A model generated the notes under the pieces. The model was given only the letters and a program-made list of their open reading frames with translations, did not search any database and was not told the origin of the DNA. A program made the translations under genes and the position numbers. 47,101 bases of DNA. Origin: Synergistaceae bacterium (GTDB lineage: Bacteria; Synergistota; Synergistia; Synergistales; Synergistaceae). The stretch covers positions 1 to 47,101 of the forward strand of contig JAIRNC010000058.1 in assembly GCA_031258255.1 (NCBI GenBank), written 5' to 3'. Positions 8,227-16,484 of this stretch are shown in pieces (the stretch's first letter is position 1; each line of letters begins with the position of its first letter).

Positions 8227-8814
8227 TTATTCCGCCTCCATCCGCGTCAGGCGGGGAATGGCGAAAAGTTCGCCGTTATCCGAGACAAATAACATGTCGA
8301 TCCCCCGCGGATATTCGTAATTCCGCGCGTCACGCGACATGACGGCGTATTCGACAGTACGCGTCGCATGAACCGCCGCATGGCCGTCTATGCCGGGCCC
8401 GGACAGTTTCATCCGGCAAGCGGGGGCGCCCCCGTTTCGAATTATCGCGGTCGCGCTTTTGTGCGGGGCGGAGAGGGTTCCGCATTTCATGTTTTCTATA
8501 ACGTTTTCAATATCGTCCGGGCAACTGACAAAGACGAAATCCGCCGATTCGATTTCGTCTTTCCTCGCGAGGGTCAATGACGCGATTTCGTCGGACAGCT
8601 CGTCCTCCCCGCAAGTGTTGAAACTGACCTCGTTGTCGAGCAGCGTCACCGCCACGGCCAAAAACGCGGGACGGCCGCCGGACAGTTTAGCCGCGTATTC
8701 GCTGATATCGACGATCCTTGCGGGATTCGACAGGGCGTCGAGGATGAGCCGGAACATCTTCTGGCTGTCAAATACCGCGTCAAAGCTGTGCTTTTTTGAA
8801 AGCGTTGAGATCAT
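8227..8814 (-). CDS. phnH: C-P lyase core subunit PhnH
   Basis: 195 residues, the usual PhnH size (E. coli 194). PhnH is a dimeric core subunit of the G-H-I-J complex with a PLP-transferase-like fold but no cofactor. The family N-terminus (HSFDAVFDSQKMFRLILDAL) is clear. The start is ATG 8814 with AGGAGG 6 nt upstream; the ORF-track start at 8841 lacks such a site. The gene overlaps the end of phnG by 35 nt, a tight coupling typical of this operon. Confidence 0.93.
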   Translation of the reverse strand: MISTLSKKHSFDAVFDSQKMFRLILDALSNPARIVDISEYAAKLSGGRPAFLAVAVTLLDNEVSFNTCGEDELSDEIASLTLARKDEIESADFVFVSCPDDIENVIENMKCGTLSAPHKSATAIIRNGGAPACRMKLSGPGIDGHAAVHATRTVEYAVMSRDARNYEYPRGIDMLFVSDNGELFAIPRLTRMEAE

Positions 8815-9235
8815 CGGGTGCCTCCTGATCCATAGATTCAAAGCTGACCATTGTTTTCAAGTGCATGGCATTTTCCCGCATCACCATGTCGTTTTGTCCC
8901 TTTTCAAGTGCGAGCAGCGTCTCCATGCCGGTGAAAACGCCTTTATTGACTGCTGCGTCGATGATGGCCATATCGAGGGTTTTTTCGGAGTCGTCGCCCA
9001 TCACGACGGCGACGCCCCGTGCGCCGTCAATTTCCACGACCGCCTCGCTGACGATGACCTCGCCGATGTAAAACAGGCTTTGCTTGACGGGCTCGCGCAT
9101 CTTGATCATGGCCAGGGTCTTTCCCGGCTCTTTCAGGATGACTGGGCGATATGTTTTCAGTATATCGGCGGCCATAGCCGCAACTTCCTGCCTGTCAGCT
9201 TTCGCCAATATTCTGGTCAATCGTTTTTTGTCCAT
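8780..9235 (-). CDS. phnG: C-P lyase core subunit PhnG
   Basis: 151 residues (E. coli PhnG is 150). The conserved middle part (GEVIVSEAVVEIDGARG.AVVMGDDSEKTLDMAIIDAA) marks PhnG, a core subunit of the C-P lyase complex needed for nucleotide-phosphonate formation. The start is ATG 9235, one nucleotide after the phnE stop (TGATATG); the ORF-track extension to 9271 lies inside phnE and is unlikely. Confidence 0.93.
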   Translation of the reverse strand: MDKKRLTRILAKADRQEVAAMAADILKTYRPVILKEPGKTLAMIKMREPVKQSLFYIGEVIVSEAVVEIDGARGVAVVMGDDSEKTLDMAIIDAAVNKGVFTGMETLLALEKGQNDMVMRENAMHLKTMVSFESMDQEAPDDLNAFKKAQL

Positions 9236-9236
9236 A

Positions 9237-10106
9237 TCATCTGATTCTCGCTTTGATCCTTGTCGCGGCAACTTCCAGCAAAATTACCGCGGCGACGACA
9301 ATGTATGTGATAAATCCGAGTTCTTGCAGGTCGAAGTAGTGGCTGCCGGCCATATACAGGTCAAAACCGATGCCGCCCGCTCCGGCAGCCGCTCCTATCG
9401 CGATCGCGTTCGTGAAGTTGATTTCGAGCCGAAGGAACGTCCACGCCGTCATATGGCTCATCGACGATGGAACGACAGCTTGAAAGACGATCTGCCAGAA
9501 ACTCGCGCCGGTGGCTTTCAACGCCTCGATCGCGCCATCGTCCATTTCCTCGATGGATTCGGCGTACGCCTTGATCAGATAACCGGCACTGTGAAAGGTG
9601 AGGCCGGCGACGGCAGCGACGCTTCCCAGTCCGGCCGCGACGGTGAAAATAAGTACCCATAAAATCGTTGGTACAGCCCTGACAAGGGCGACGAAGCTCT
9701 TTATGATATTCGCTGTTATGGGATTTGCGATGTTTTTCGCGCAAAGCAAAGCGCCGAAGAAGGCGATGAGGGCCCCAAAAATCGTGGAGAGCGCGCCGAG
9801 AGAAAATGTCGCAAGCAGCGCATTCATCGCGCCGGGAAAAGTGTTGTATCTCAAGCGAGGTTGTCCGAACAACACCTTGGCGTTGCCGATGGTACTCGAA
9901 ACCGCCTCCGCGATGTTTATGTTCTTGTAGTCGAATGTAAAAAAACCGTACGCGGTAAGTCCGAGCAGGACAAGAACCGTGAGATTTACGGCGAGCCCGC
10001 TCTTGGACATCGCCGCCGTCTTGATTTTGCCTCCGCGGGATTTTCGCATGTATTTATGCAAGTCGAGAGAGATGGGAGCCCCTTCGGCGATGACAAGTTT
10101 GTCCAT
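9237..10106 (-). CDS. phnE: Phosphonate ABC transporter permease PhnE (second copy)
   Basis: 289 residues with several membrane segments and the permease loop ALKATGASFWQIVFQAVVP. Together with the preceding permease it forms the phosphonate importer channel with PhnC and PhnD. The likely start is ATG 10106, sharing one base with the stop of the upstream permease (TGATG), with AAAGGTGA as ribosome site; a GTG at 10109 is the alternative. Two phnE genes are common in phosphonate operons. Confidence 0.9.
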   Translation of the reverse strand: MDKLVIAEGAPISLDLHKYMRKSRGGKIKTAAMSKSGLAVNLTVLVLLGLTAYGFFTFDYKNINIAEAVSSTIGNAKVLFGQPRLRYNTFPGAMNALLATFSLGALSTIFGALIAFFGALLCAKNIANPITANIIKSFVALVRAVPTILWVLIFTVAAGLGSVAAVAGLTFHSAGYLIKAYAESIEEMDDGAIEALKATGASFWQIVFQAVVPSSMSHMTAWTFLRLEINFTNAIAIGAAAGAGGIGFDLYMAGSHYFDLQELGFITYIVVAAVILLEVAATRIKARIR

Positions 10107-10930
10107 CACATGATCACCTTTCTGATTTGATTGGATATTATTTCAATGGCAATGACCAATATCACGATCGAAATGACGACCATGCTTGCCGAACCGTAGT
10201 CCATTCGCTTGTAATACAGGTCGAACATGGCGCCTATGCCCGTGGCCGTGAGTACGCCGATCAGGGTGGAATTTCTAATATTGGTTTCGATCATATATAA
10301 AACCCACGAGACGATCTCCGGCATGGAGTGCGGAACAATGCCCCGAAACACCGTCTGTAAATAAGTCGCGCCGGTGGCATACAGCGCTTCGACGCAGGCC
10401 TCGCATACTTCGTCGATCGTTTCTATAAATGTGCGGGTCAGCATTCCGAAAGTGGCGAAAAACAGGGCGAAAAATCCGGTCAGGATATTTTGCCCGAACG
10501 AAAAAAGCAGGAGCATTGCCCAGACCACGTCAGGCACGTTTCTAAAAAACGCGGCGGCAATTCTGACCGTCCTCGCGATCCAGGGATTGATTTTGGTGAT
10601 CCTCGTGCCGAGCAGACTGAAGAAAAAAGCGCAGATACCGGCGCATACAGTGACGGCAACCGACAGGAGCGCCGTTTCCGTCAGTTTTTTTATAATATTG
10701 GGCAGCCGCGACAGAGCCTTTTCATCCGGGATCAGATTTTTGGCGATCCATGTAATTGCCGCGGGGATCGACTCGAAACCGCCGATTACGTCGTAATTGG
10801 TCACGGCGGAAGAAATCGAGAAAACAGCCATTACGCCGAGAAAAATCAGCGTAAACGTTCGTCTTCTTCTGACAAATACGGATGTCTGGTCTTGGGGTTT
10901 GGGGACTTTATCCATATGCTCACCGGACAT
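10106..10930 (-). CDS. phnE: Phosphonate ABC transporter permease PhnE (first copy)
   Basis: 274 residues (269 if the ATG at 10915 is used), with a first membrane helix near residues 25-45 and the permease loop ALYATGATYLQTVFRGIVP. It is the first of two permeases in the PhnC-D-E-E importer. It overlaps the phnC stop by 11 nt if the first ATG is used. The N-terminal PKPQDQ stretch before the helix is also found in the phnJK linker, where the DNA is part of or next to a repeat; this may be chance. Confidence 0.9.
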   Translation of the reverse strand: MSGEHMDKVPKPQDQTSVFVRRRRTFTLIFLGVMAVFSISSAVTNYDVIGGFESIPAAITWIAKNLIPDEKALSRLPNIIKKLTETALLSVAVTVCAGICAFFFSLLGTRITKINPWIARTVRIAAAFFRNVPDVVWAMLLLFSFGQNILTGFFALFFATFGMLTRTFIETIDEVCEACVEALYATGATYLQTVFRGIVPHSMPEIVSWVLYMIETNIRNSTLIGVLTATGIGAMFDLYYKRMDYGSASMVVISIVILVIAIEIISNQIRKVIM

Positions 10931-11690
10931 CTGTGATCAGCTCGCCCTCGTTCGATTGATAAATTTCGTGAATTTTGGATTCGGCCAAACGGTCGGGCGG
11001 GCCGTCATAAACGATCCGGCCCGATGTAATGCCGATGATCCGCATGGAATACTTCATCGCGACGTCGACTTGATGCAGATTGAAGATGCAGGTTATTTTC
11101 ATATTTTTGTTGATGAGGCTCAGATGATCCATAATGACCTTCGACGAACTGGGGTCGAGAGACGCGATTGGTTCGTCGCATAAAATAAGCCTCGGCGCCT
11201 GCATGAGGGACCGGGCGATGCCCACGCGCTGCTTCTGGCCGCCGGACAACTCGTCGCAGCGTTTATACGCTTGTTCGGTAAGGCCCAGCTTCGACAAAAT
11301 TTGAAACGCGCTTTCCTTTTCCCGCTCCGAATAAAACCCCATGGCGCCGCTTATGGTCGACTTATGCCCCAACCGACCGTGCAGCACGTTTTCGATTACG
11401 CTCAGCCTATCCACCAGGTTGTAATGTTGAAATATCATGCCGATCTTTTTACGGATCTGGCGGATTTCCTTCTTGCCTGCCCGGATGATGTCGTGCCCGT
11501 CAAAGAATATTTCGCCCCGCGTTGCGTCGACGAGCCGGTTGACGCAACGCAGGAGCGTTGATTTGCCAGAACCTGACGGCCCGATGACGGACACGAATTC
11601 GCCCTCGTCCACCGAAAAGGAGACATCTGCCAGCGCGTGTGTCATTTTGTCGTATGTTTTGCTCACGTTTTTAAACGTTAAAATGGACAT
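10920..11690 (-). CDS. phnC: Phosphonate ABC transporter ATP-binding protein PhnC
   Basis: 256 residues. Walker A GPSGSGKST, signature LSGGQKQRVGIARS, Walker B LILCDEPIASLD and the family-typical IFQHYNLVDRLSVIENVLHGRLG identify PhnC, the ATPase that drives phosphonate uptake through the two PhnE permeases. It follows phnD by 9 nt and overlaps the first phnE. The C-terminal QSNEGELITDVR tail is within normal length. Confidence 0.95.
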   Translation of the reverse strand: MSILTFKNVSKTYDKMTHALADVSFSVDEGEFVSVIGPSGSGKSTLLRCVNRLVDATRGEIFFDGHDIIRAGKKEIRQIRKKIGMIFQHYNLVDRLSVIENVLHGRLGHKSTISGAMGFYSEREKESAFQILSKLGLTEQAYKRCDELSGGQKQRVGIARSLMQAPRLILCDEPIASLDPSSSKVIMDHLSLINKNMKITCIFNLHQVDVAMKYSMRIIGITSGRIVYDGPPDRLAESKIHEIYQSNEGELITDVR

Positions 11691-11699
11691 GCGCCTTTT

Positions 11700-12734
11700 T
11701 TAACGATAAGGATCGTACCAGGAATCATCCACGCGGACATAACCCTTGCTGGAGGAGGTCTTATACAGCCCCATCGCGCCTTCCACGCTCGCGTCATAGA
11801 ATATTTTCCCGTTATTCGCGACTTCATCCGAGGTAAAGAGGGCACGGATGGCCTCTATTTCGGCATCGCTCAAGTTCTTGGGATTATAGGCGTTCGGGCC
11901 GTTAAAGACGGGCGTGCACGAGATGACTGTAAATTCTTTCCCAGCATGTTGATCGAACGGAGCGTCAGCGCCACGCTTGACGATATATACGGCGCCTACG
12001 GTGTTTTCCTGACCAGATTTAAGTTCAATGTAAGGCGCGAGTTCGATGTCGCAGAAAGCAGCGACATCGACGTTGCCGCTGACCAGGTTGACCGCTGAAC
12101 CTTGATGCGAGCCGCCGAAGAACACTTCCTTGAAGAAGTTCCCGTCTGGGAGCAGGTCATCTTCGTTCAACTTGTCGCTGGCGAAATGCGCGATAATCGC
12201 GGAGGTGGGGACCCTGAAGCCCGACGTGGAGCTGTTGGATACAAAGGACATCTTTTTGCCTTTTATATTGTCGATGGAATAAGCGTTGCCCTTCTTGTAA
12301 CTGCCCGCGTTCCCCATATTCACACAGAGCCAGGAAAAATATTTCGCTTCGTCGAGTTTGCCGTTTTGGTCGCCGTTGACAAACAAAACGCCGACCTGGG
12401 GATTTCTTTTCTGCGCCTCGATATATCCGACGGCTCCCATTGACATGGCGATATCAGCGGCACCGCTCGCGATCGACTCGATGGCAATCGTGTAGTCGGT
12501 CGTCAGCCTGTGCTCCGCCTTCCTGCCGGTGGCCTGCTCTATAAGCCGGCCCACTTCCGCGCGCGCCGCGTCATGGGTGCTCGACGATTCGTTGGGATAC
12601 CAGACGACGTTGATCGGCCTGGCGTTCAAGGAGGGGCTGTTCGCCGCGCCGAAACCGCGTCCGGCCGCCCCTGCCGCCATGAGGGCTGTGAGCAGGACTG
12701 TCACGACTGATTTAAGAATCTTGTGCTTTTGCAT
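11700..12734 (-). CDS. phnD: Phosphonate ABC transporter substrate-binding protein PhnD
   Basis: 344 residues, first gene of the phn operon. The start is ATG 12734 behind AAGGTGAGG, giving a clear signal peptide (MQKHKILKS, then a hydrophobic stretch ending near GAAGRGFGAA). The ORF-track start at 12917 would put 61 residues of MITE sequence in front and is rejected. The mature protein has PhnD/SsuA-like periplasmic-binding features: WYPNESSSTHDAARAE, MSMGAVGYIEAQ, FGGSHQGSAVNLVSGNVDVAAF. It captures phosphonates in the periplasm or at the cell surface for PhnC-E. Confidence 0.93.
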   Translation of the reverse strand: MQKHKILKSVVTVLLTALMAAGAAGRGFGAANSPSLNARPINVVWYPNESSSTHDAARAEVGRLIEQATGRKAEHRLTTDYTIAIESIASGAADIAMSMGAVGYIEAQKRNPQVGVLFVNGDQNGKLDEAKYFSWLCVNMGNAGSYKKGNAYSIDNIKGKKMSFVSNSSTSGFRVPTSAIIAHFASDKLNEDDLLPDGNFFKEVFFGGSHQGSAVNLVSGNVDVAAFCDIELAPYIELKSGQENTVGAVYIVKRGADAPFDQHAGKEFTVISCTPVFNGPNAYNPKNLSDAEIEAIRALFTSDEVANNGKIFYDASVEGAMGLYKTSSSKGYVRVDDSWYDPYR

Positions 12735-12758
12735 GGATTCCTCACCTTGCCTTTTTAG

Positions 12759-12939
12759 GGAATCGCTGATTAAATGTTCTTTGGGCGAAATGGAGCAGAT
12801 TCGTTCGCTTCCCGAAATGGCAGTCGTGAAAACGGCCGCAGACGCAGCAGAGCTACGCCCAGGACCATTTTTACGGCTGACATGAAGGGGGCGGGCGAAG
12901 GCGCCCATTGCAGCCAAAGGTTATTTAATCAGCGATTCC
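12759..12939. mobile_element. MITE-like element in the phnD leader
   Basis: Perfect 17-bp terminal inverted repeats (GGAATCGCTGATTAAAT at 12759-12775 and its complement at 12923-12939) bound a 181-bp segment with no convincing ORF. It lies between the likely phn promoter and the phnD ribosome site, so it should be transcribed as leader RNA. Similar but diverged half-motifs occur at 15388 (GGAAGCGCCGATCAAT) and 41320 (GGAAACGCCTATC). Confidence 0.7.
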
Positions 12940-12972
12940 TTAGATTTGCTGGCATCGCTCTGCCGCCATGAA

Positions 12973-13026
12973 AGTATAAAATTTATATGTAACAACCATG
13001 TGAATGTTTCGTGTTTTTTGTGTAAA
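12973..13026 (-). promoter_or_regulatory. Candidate Pho-box array and -10 for the phn operon
   Basis: Read on the minus strand, hexamers TTTACA (13026-13021), AACACG (13015-13010), TTCACA (13004-12999) and GTTACA (12993-12988) repeat with an 11-bp period. A TATACT -10 follows 9 nt later (12978-12973). The layout matches PhoP boxes of the TTHACA-N5 type, known to control phosphate-starvation genes in Gram-positive bacteria. The second hexamer is weak. Confidence 0.5.
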
Positions 13027-13038
13027 ATCCTCGCCGTA

Positions 13039-13067
13039 TTGACAGGCGTCAGCCAATCGGGATAAAA
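13039..13067 (+). promoter_or_regulatory. Likely promoter of trmB
   Basis: TTGACA at 13039-13044 is followed 17 nt later by ATAAAA (or GATAAA after 16 nt). It is about 85 nt upstream of the trmB start and divergent from the phn promoter. Confidence 0.45.
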
Positions 13068-13150
13068 CTTGCCTTGCCCTTACGCTTGGGCTAAAATGAC
13101 GAAGGGCTTGCGATGCCCCGTTTCAACATATCAGACAGGGGTTATGGGCG

Positions 13151-14077
13151 ATGAACTGGAACTTCACTGACATACTTATACCCCCGGGGGAATCGCTCGT
13201 CGCCAGCGGGCCGGTCATAGCCGAGATCGGCTTCGGCAACGGGGAGTACTTGGAGCACCTGGCTCGGACGAGGCCGGATTGTTCCGTAGTCGGCATCGAA
13301 ATATCCCAGTGGTGCGTGACGAAGGCGGCGCGCAGGGCGCTCTCCGCAGGGTTTCGGAACGTCCGCCTCATTCACGGGGATGCCAGGGATCTCCTCCGCT
13401 ACGCCTTCGAGCCCCGCAGCTTAAGCGAGGCATACATGAACTTCCCGTGCCCCTGGCCCAAGAGAAGGCACACGGAGCGCAGGGTGGCCAGCCCCCGTTT
13501 CGCGGCCCTCATAGGCGGACGCCTTGCGCCCGGCGGCACCTTCACCCTGGCCACCGACGTGGAGTGGTACGCCGAGCAGACGCGGGACGCGTTTTTATCG
13601 AGCGGCTCTTTCAGCGCCGGCCCGGTCGAGCGCAACCCCGAGAGGGATTACGTCACGAAGTACGAGCGTAAGTGGCGCGAGATGGGGCGCGAGACGTTCG
13701 TGACGAGGGCCGTCAAGACGGCGGAGGTATCGGAACCGGACACCGGCAAGGAGGGCGAAGAGGCTTTGGAGACGACCGCCAATCCCGGCATCGCGCAACT
13801 CAGCCTAAGCGACAGGCTGAGGCCGATCTTAGGCGAGTGCATACGCAAAGACGGGTATGTCGTGATTTTTAAGGAGCTGTTCGCGTCCGGGGACGACGCG
13901 GCTCTCATATCGGTGATATCGGTGGACGAGGGGTTTGAACAGCATTACTACGTCAAGGTCGTGCTGTCCGGCTCGCGGTGGCTGGGGAAGCTGGATTCCA
14001 TCGGACACCCGTACAGGACCCCAGGAGTCCGGGCGAGCATGAGGGCAATGTCCCGGATAGCCGGTATCGAGTTTTAA
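13151..14077 (+). CDS. trmB: tRNA (guanine-N7-)-methyltransferase TrmB with C-terminal extension
   Basis: 308 residues. The first 200 are a Rossmann methyltransferase with SAM loop IAEIGFGNGEYLEHLA and the family motif NFPCPWPKRRHTERR (usually FPDPWPKKRH). TrmB makes m7G46 in tRNA. The C-terminal 100 residues are an added domain of unknown role; extended TrmB proteins occur in some deep-branching bacteria. The D-to-C change in FPCPWPK is worth noting because that aspartate is usually conserved. The ATG follows a GGGG-rich site. Confidence 0.88.
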   Translation: MNWNFTDILIPPGESLVASGPVIAEIGFGNGEYLEHLARTRPDCSVVGIEISQWCVTKAARRALSAGFRNVRLIHGDARDLLRYAFEPRSLSEAYMNFPCPWPKRRHTERRVASPRFAALIGGRLAPGGTFTLATDVEWYAEQTRDAFLSSGSFSAGPVERNPERDYVTKYERKWREMGRETFVTRAVKTAEVSEPDTGKEGEEALETTANPGIAQLSLSDRLRPILGECIRKDGYVVIFKELFASGDDAALISVISVDEGFEQHYYVKVVLSGSRWLGKLDSIGHPYRTPGVRASMRAMSRIAGIEF

Positions 14078-14083
14078 ACCAAT

Positions 14084-14125
14084 GATGCCCGGGCTTTTCG
14101 GCTCTCTTCCGAAAACCCGGGCATC
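14084..14125. terminator. Bidirectional terminator between trmB and the MFS gene
   Basis: A long hairpin, GATGCCCGGG-c-TTTTCGG with complement CCGAAAA-c-CCGGGCATC and a 7-nt loop, lies between convergent trmB and the MFS gene. There is only one mismatch in about 18 pairs. It lacks a long T run on either side, so efficiency is uncertain. Confidence 0.6.
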
Positions 14126-14136
14126 CTCACGTGGCG

Positions 14137-15366
14137 TCACGAGGCGCGCCGCAGCCGCTTCCTTACATCCCCAAATAAAATGCCGGCCACGGCCAGAAGC
14201 GGCAAGAGCGACACGACGCAGAGGGCGCGTTCAAGGCCGATCGCGTCGCCCAGCTTTCCTATCGGGAAGGCCACTGCGTTCGCTATGCCCCAGGAGAGGC
14301 CCATTACCAGCGAGCTTGCCGTGCTGCGCGACTCCGGGACGAGTTCCTGTGCCATGGCGAGCGTCACGGAGCTCGTGGCGGAAAGGCAAGCGCCGCCCAG
14401 GACGAAAAGAACCGCTGAGGACGCGCTCCGCGTGAGCAGGGCGGGGAACAGGAGCAGGGGGGAGAGCGCGAGCACGGCCAATATGACCCTCTTCTTGCCG
14501 AAGAGGTCTGCCATCCTGCCGCCCATCAGGCTGGAGACGGCGCCGGAAACGGAAAAGGCGAAGAGAAGCGATCCGCCTAACTCTATGCTCCCGCCGCGCC
14601 CAGTGACGAGAAGGGGCAAAAACACCCTTATGCCCTGCGATGTGGAGTCGCGGATGATCGATATGAGTATTAAGGGCAAGCAGACCATGAATACGCGGAG
14701 GAAGCCTCTGGACGTCCCGCCACCCGCTGCGCTGTCTCCGCCGCCCGCCCTTTCCTGCGTCTGCCTGTCGGCATCCACGAACCGCTTAGGGAGACCGCGC
14801 TTCGCGGCCAAGGCCACTGCCAGCACCGGGAAGATCGCCAAGGGCATGAGCGAGGCGCCCAGCGTTTTCAGCAGGAAAACGCCGTAAAGCGGACTCAGGG
14901 CAGCGCCAAGCAGACCAGCGGCAGAGAACACCGCCAAGTACGACCCCAGATTCCCCCTGCCGCCCGCTATGCCAGTGAGTCCGTGCGCCTGGGGGTGAAA
15001 GCTGGCCGTCCCGAACCCGATCATGGAGACGATCAGCAGGGCGACCCCGTATGACGGGGCTATGGGCAGCAGGTACGCGCCGCCGGCCGTCAGAAGCGGG
15101 GCGAAGATCGCCAGCACCGGCCTGTTGAGCCTGTCGGCGATATGCCCCGCAAAGGGCTGCACTACGATATTCAGCACGCCGAACAGCGCGCTCAGGAAGC
15201 CGGCCTCGCCCAGCGAGAGGGAGAGCCGTCTCTCGATCTCCGGCAAAAATGTCGGGAGCAGCGTGGGGTGAAGGTCGTTTATGAAGTGCAAAACGCTGGC
15301 CGAGATCAGCATCCGCGCGTCGGATCCGCGCTTTATATCCCCTTTGGCAACTGACATATCCGCCAC
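14137..15366 (-). CDS. MFS transporter, fosmidomycin-resistance (Fsr)-like
   Basis: 409 residues with 12 predicted membrane segments. The N-terminal HFINDLHPTLLPTFLPEIERR resembles the FSR branch of the major facilitator superfamily, drug-efflux-like permeases of the cytoplasmic membrane. A loop of about 25 Gly/Ser/Ala-rich residues separates the two halves. The start is a GTG at 15366 after a GGGGGG site, with an in-frame ATG at 15357 as alternative. It lies downstream of the H4MPT operon terminator with its own -10 and is probably a separate unit. The substrate cannot be told. Confidence 0.8.
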   Translation of the reverse strand: MADMSVAKGDIKRGSDARMLISASVLHFINDLHPTLLPTFLPEIERRLSLSLGEAGFLSALFGVLNIVVQPFAGHIADRLNRPVLAIFAPLLTAGGAYLLPIAPSYGVALLIVSMIGFGTASFHPQAHGLTGIAGGRGNLGSYLAVFSAAGLLGAALSPLYGVFLLKTLGASLMPLAIFPVLAVALAAKRGLPKRFVDADRQTQERAGGGDSAAGGGTSRGFLRVFMVCLPLILISIIRDSTSQGIRVFLPLLVTGRGGSIELGGSLLFAFSVSGAVSSLMGGRMADLFGKKRVILAVLALSPLLLFPALLTRSASSAVLFVLGGACLSATSSVTLAMAQELVPESRSTASSLVMGLSWGIANAVAFPIGKLGDAIGLERALCVVSLLPLLAVAGILFGDVRKRLRRAS

Positions 15367-15419
15367 AAAATCCCCCCTCTGTTTTTAGGAAGCGCCGATC
15401 AATGAAACATCGACTTGGC

Positions 15420-15425
15420 ATTATA
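15420..15425 (-). promoter_or_regulatory. Possible -10 of the MFS gene
   Basis: A perfect TATAAT on the minus strand lies 54 nt before the MFS start and just past the folE2 terminator. I cannot see a good -35 at normal spacing. Confidence 0.35.
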
Positions 15426-15429
15426 CACC

Positions 15430-15476
15430 AAAAAGACCATGGCGCGATCATATTGCGTCGCGCTATGGTCTTTTTT
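15430..15476 (-). terminator. Rho-independent terminator of the H4MPT operon
   Basis: A near-perfect hairpin (AAAAAGACCAT-g-GCGCGA, loop of 10, TCGCGC-t-ATGGTCTTTTTT) starts about 35 nt past the folE2 stop. A T tract is present on both strands, so it may act both ways. It marks the 3' end of the nine-gene operon. Confidence 0.85.
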
Positions 15477-15509
15477 GCGTGATATATATTTATTTTTACG
15501 TCTCTGCCG

Positions 15510-16484
15510 TCAATCCATATACAGCCACGAGTCCAGCGACATCGGGCGGGAAGGCCCCGTGATCTCGCCGCGAAGCTCGCGCCGCATCTCGCCTAAAAGG
15601 CCGCATCTCTCGGCGGTGGCGTTGTGGGTGTGGATGCTCTCGAAATTCTCCTGCCGCGCCATTACGAACGCGTCGTCCCCCAGCTCTGGAATGCGCAAGG
15701 CGACGCCGCTTATCATCCAGCGCACTGCGTCCTCGACGAAGCGCGGCTTCATGTGTCCGTCCCATACGACGCTCATCTCGTCGGGGCGCTTTAAGAGGCT
15801 GTATATGCCGGAGCTCATGGCGTCCTCGACTATGTCCACGAGTTTTTCCACCCGGACGCGGTTTTCCGTGCCGATCAGCAACGTCCCCTCCCCCCGCTGG
15901 TTGTGCGAGGCCAGCGGGACGAGGGAGATTATCTCGCGAGCCTGCGCTTCGCTGTAACCAGCGCCTTCAAGTACCGCCCTCGCCCGCTCCGATATCATCT
16001 CCCTGGCGCAGGGGCAGGCTGTGAACCCGTTCACCCTGACGCCCGCTGCCCTGCGCGCCCGGACGCCGTCGCTCACGGAGATGCCGATAAACGTGCAGAG
16101 GTTCTCCACCGTCTTCCCTGAAACAGGGGTGCGCTTCGTCATCGGGTACTGCGCTGTGAGACGGGCTTCGGCCCTGGCCGCCCCCTGCGTCCTGGCCACC
16201 GAGAGGGCCATCCTGTCCGTCAGCGTCTCGAAGTCCGGGGAGGGCATGAGGGCTATCTCCGACGCGATATCCTCGATGTTCTCTATGAAGCGTGACATGT
16301 GTACGCCGGATCGGCTCGCGTCGAGGAAGGCGTAGAGGTCCATCTCGGCGAAGAAGAGCGTCTCGCGCCCCGATGCGTCATTCAGGCGCAAGACCCGCTT
16401 CAGGCCGGTCACGCCAACCCTCGAAAGGGAGAGGCTCGCCTGCGGTGCGCTATTTTGTATGTCGTTGCCTAGCAAATCAGCCAT
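15510..16484 (-). CDS. folE2: GTP cyclohydrolase, FolE2/MptA family
   Basis: 324 residues of the type IB GTP cyclohydrolase family (COG1469), which contains bacterial FolE2 and the archaeal Fe(II)-dependent MptA. Both use GTP; MptA makes a 7,8-dihydroneopterin cyclic phosphate for methanopterin. The metal-site motif FTACPCAREM and the LASHNQRGEGTLLIG segment are present. The start is ATG 16484, overlapping the upstream gene's stop by 8 nt; the ORF-track extension to 16556 is rejected. Its place at the end of an H4MPT operon suggests it feeds pterin to H4MPT. Whether its product is the MptA or FolE2 type cannot be told from sequence by eye. Confidence 0.88.
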   Translation of the reverse strand: MADLLGNDIQNSAPQASLSLSRVGVTGLKRVLRLNDASGRETLFFAEMDLYAFLDASRSGVHMSRFIENIEDIASEIALMPSPDFETLTDRMALSVARTQGAARAEARLTAQYPMTKRTPVSGKTVENLCTFIGISVSDGVRARRAAGVRVNGFTACPCAREMISERARAVLEGAGYSEAQAREIISLVPLASHNQRGEGTLLIGTENRVRVEKLVDIVEDAMSSGIYSLLKRPDEMSVVWDGHMKPRFVEDAVRWMISGVALRIPELGDDAFVMARQENFESIHTHNATAERCGLLGEMRRELRGEITGPSRPMSLDSWLYMD

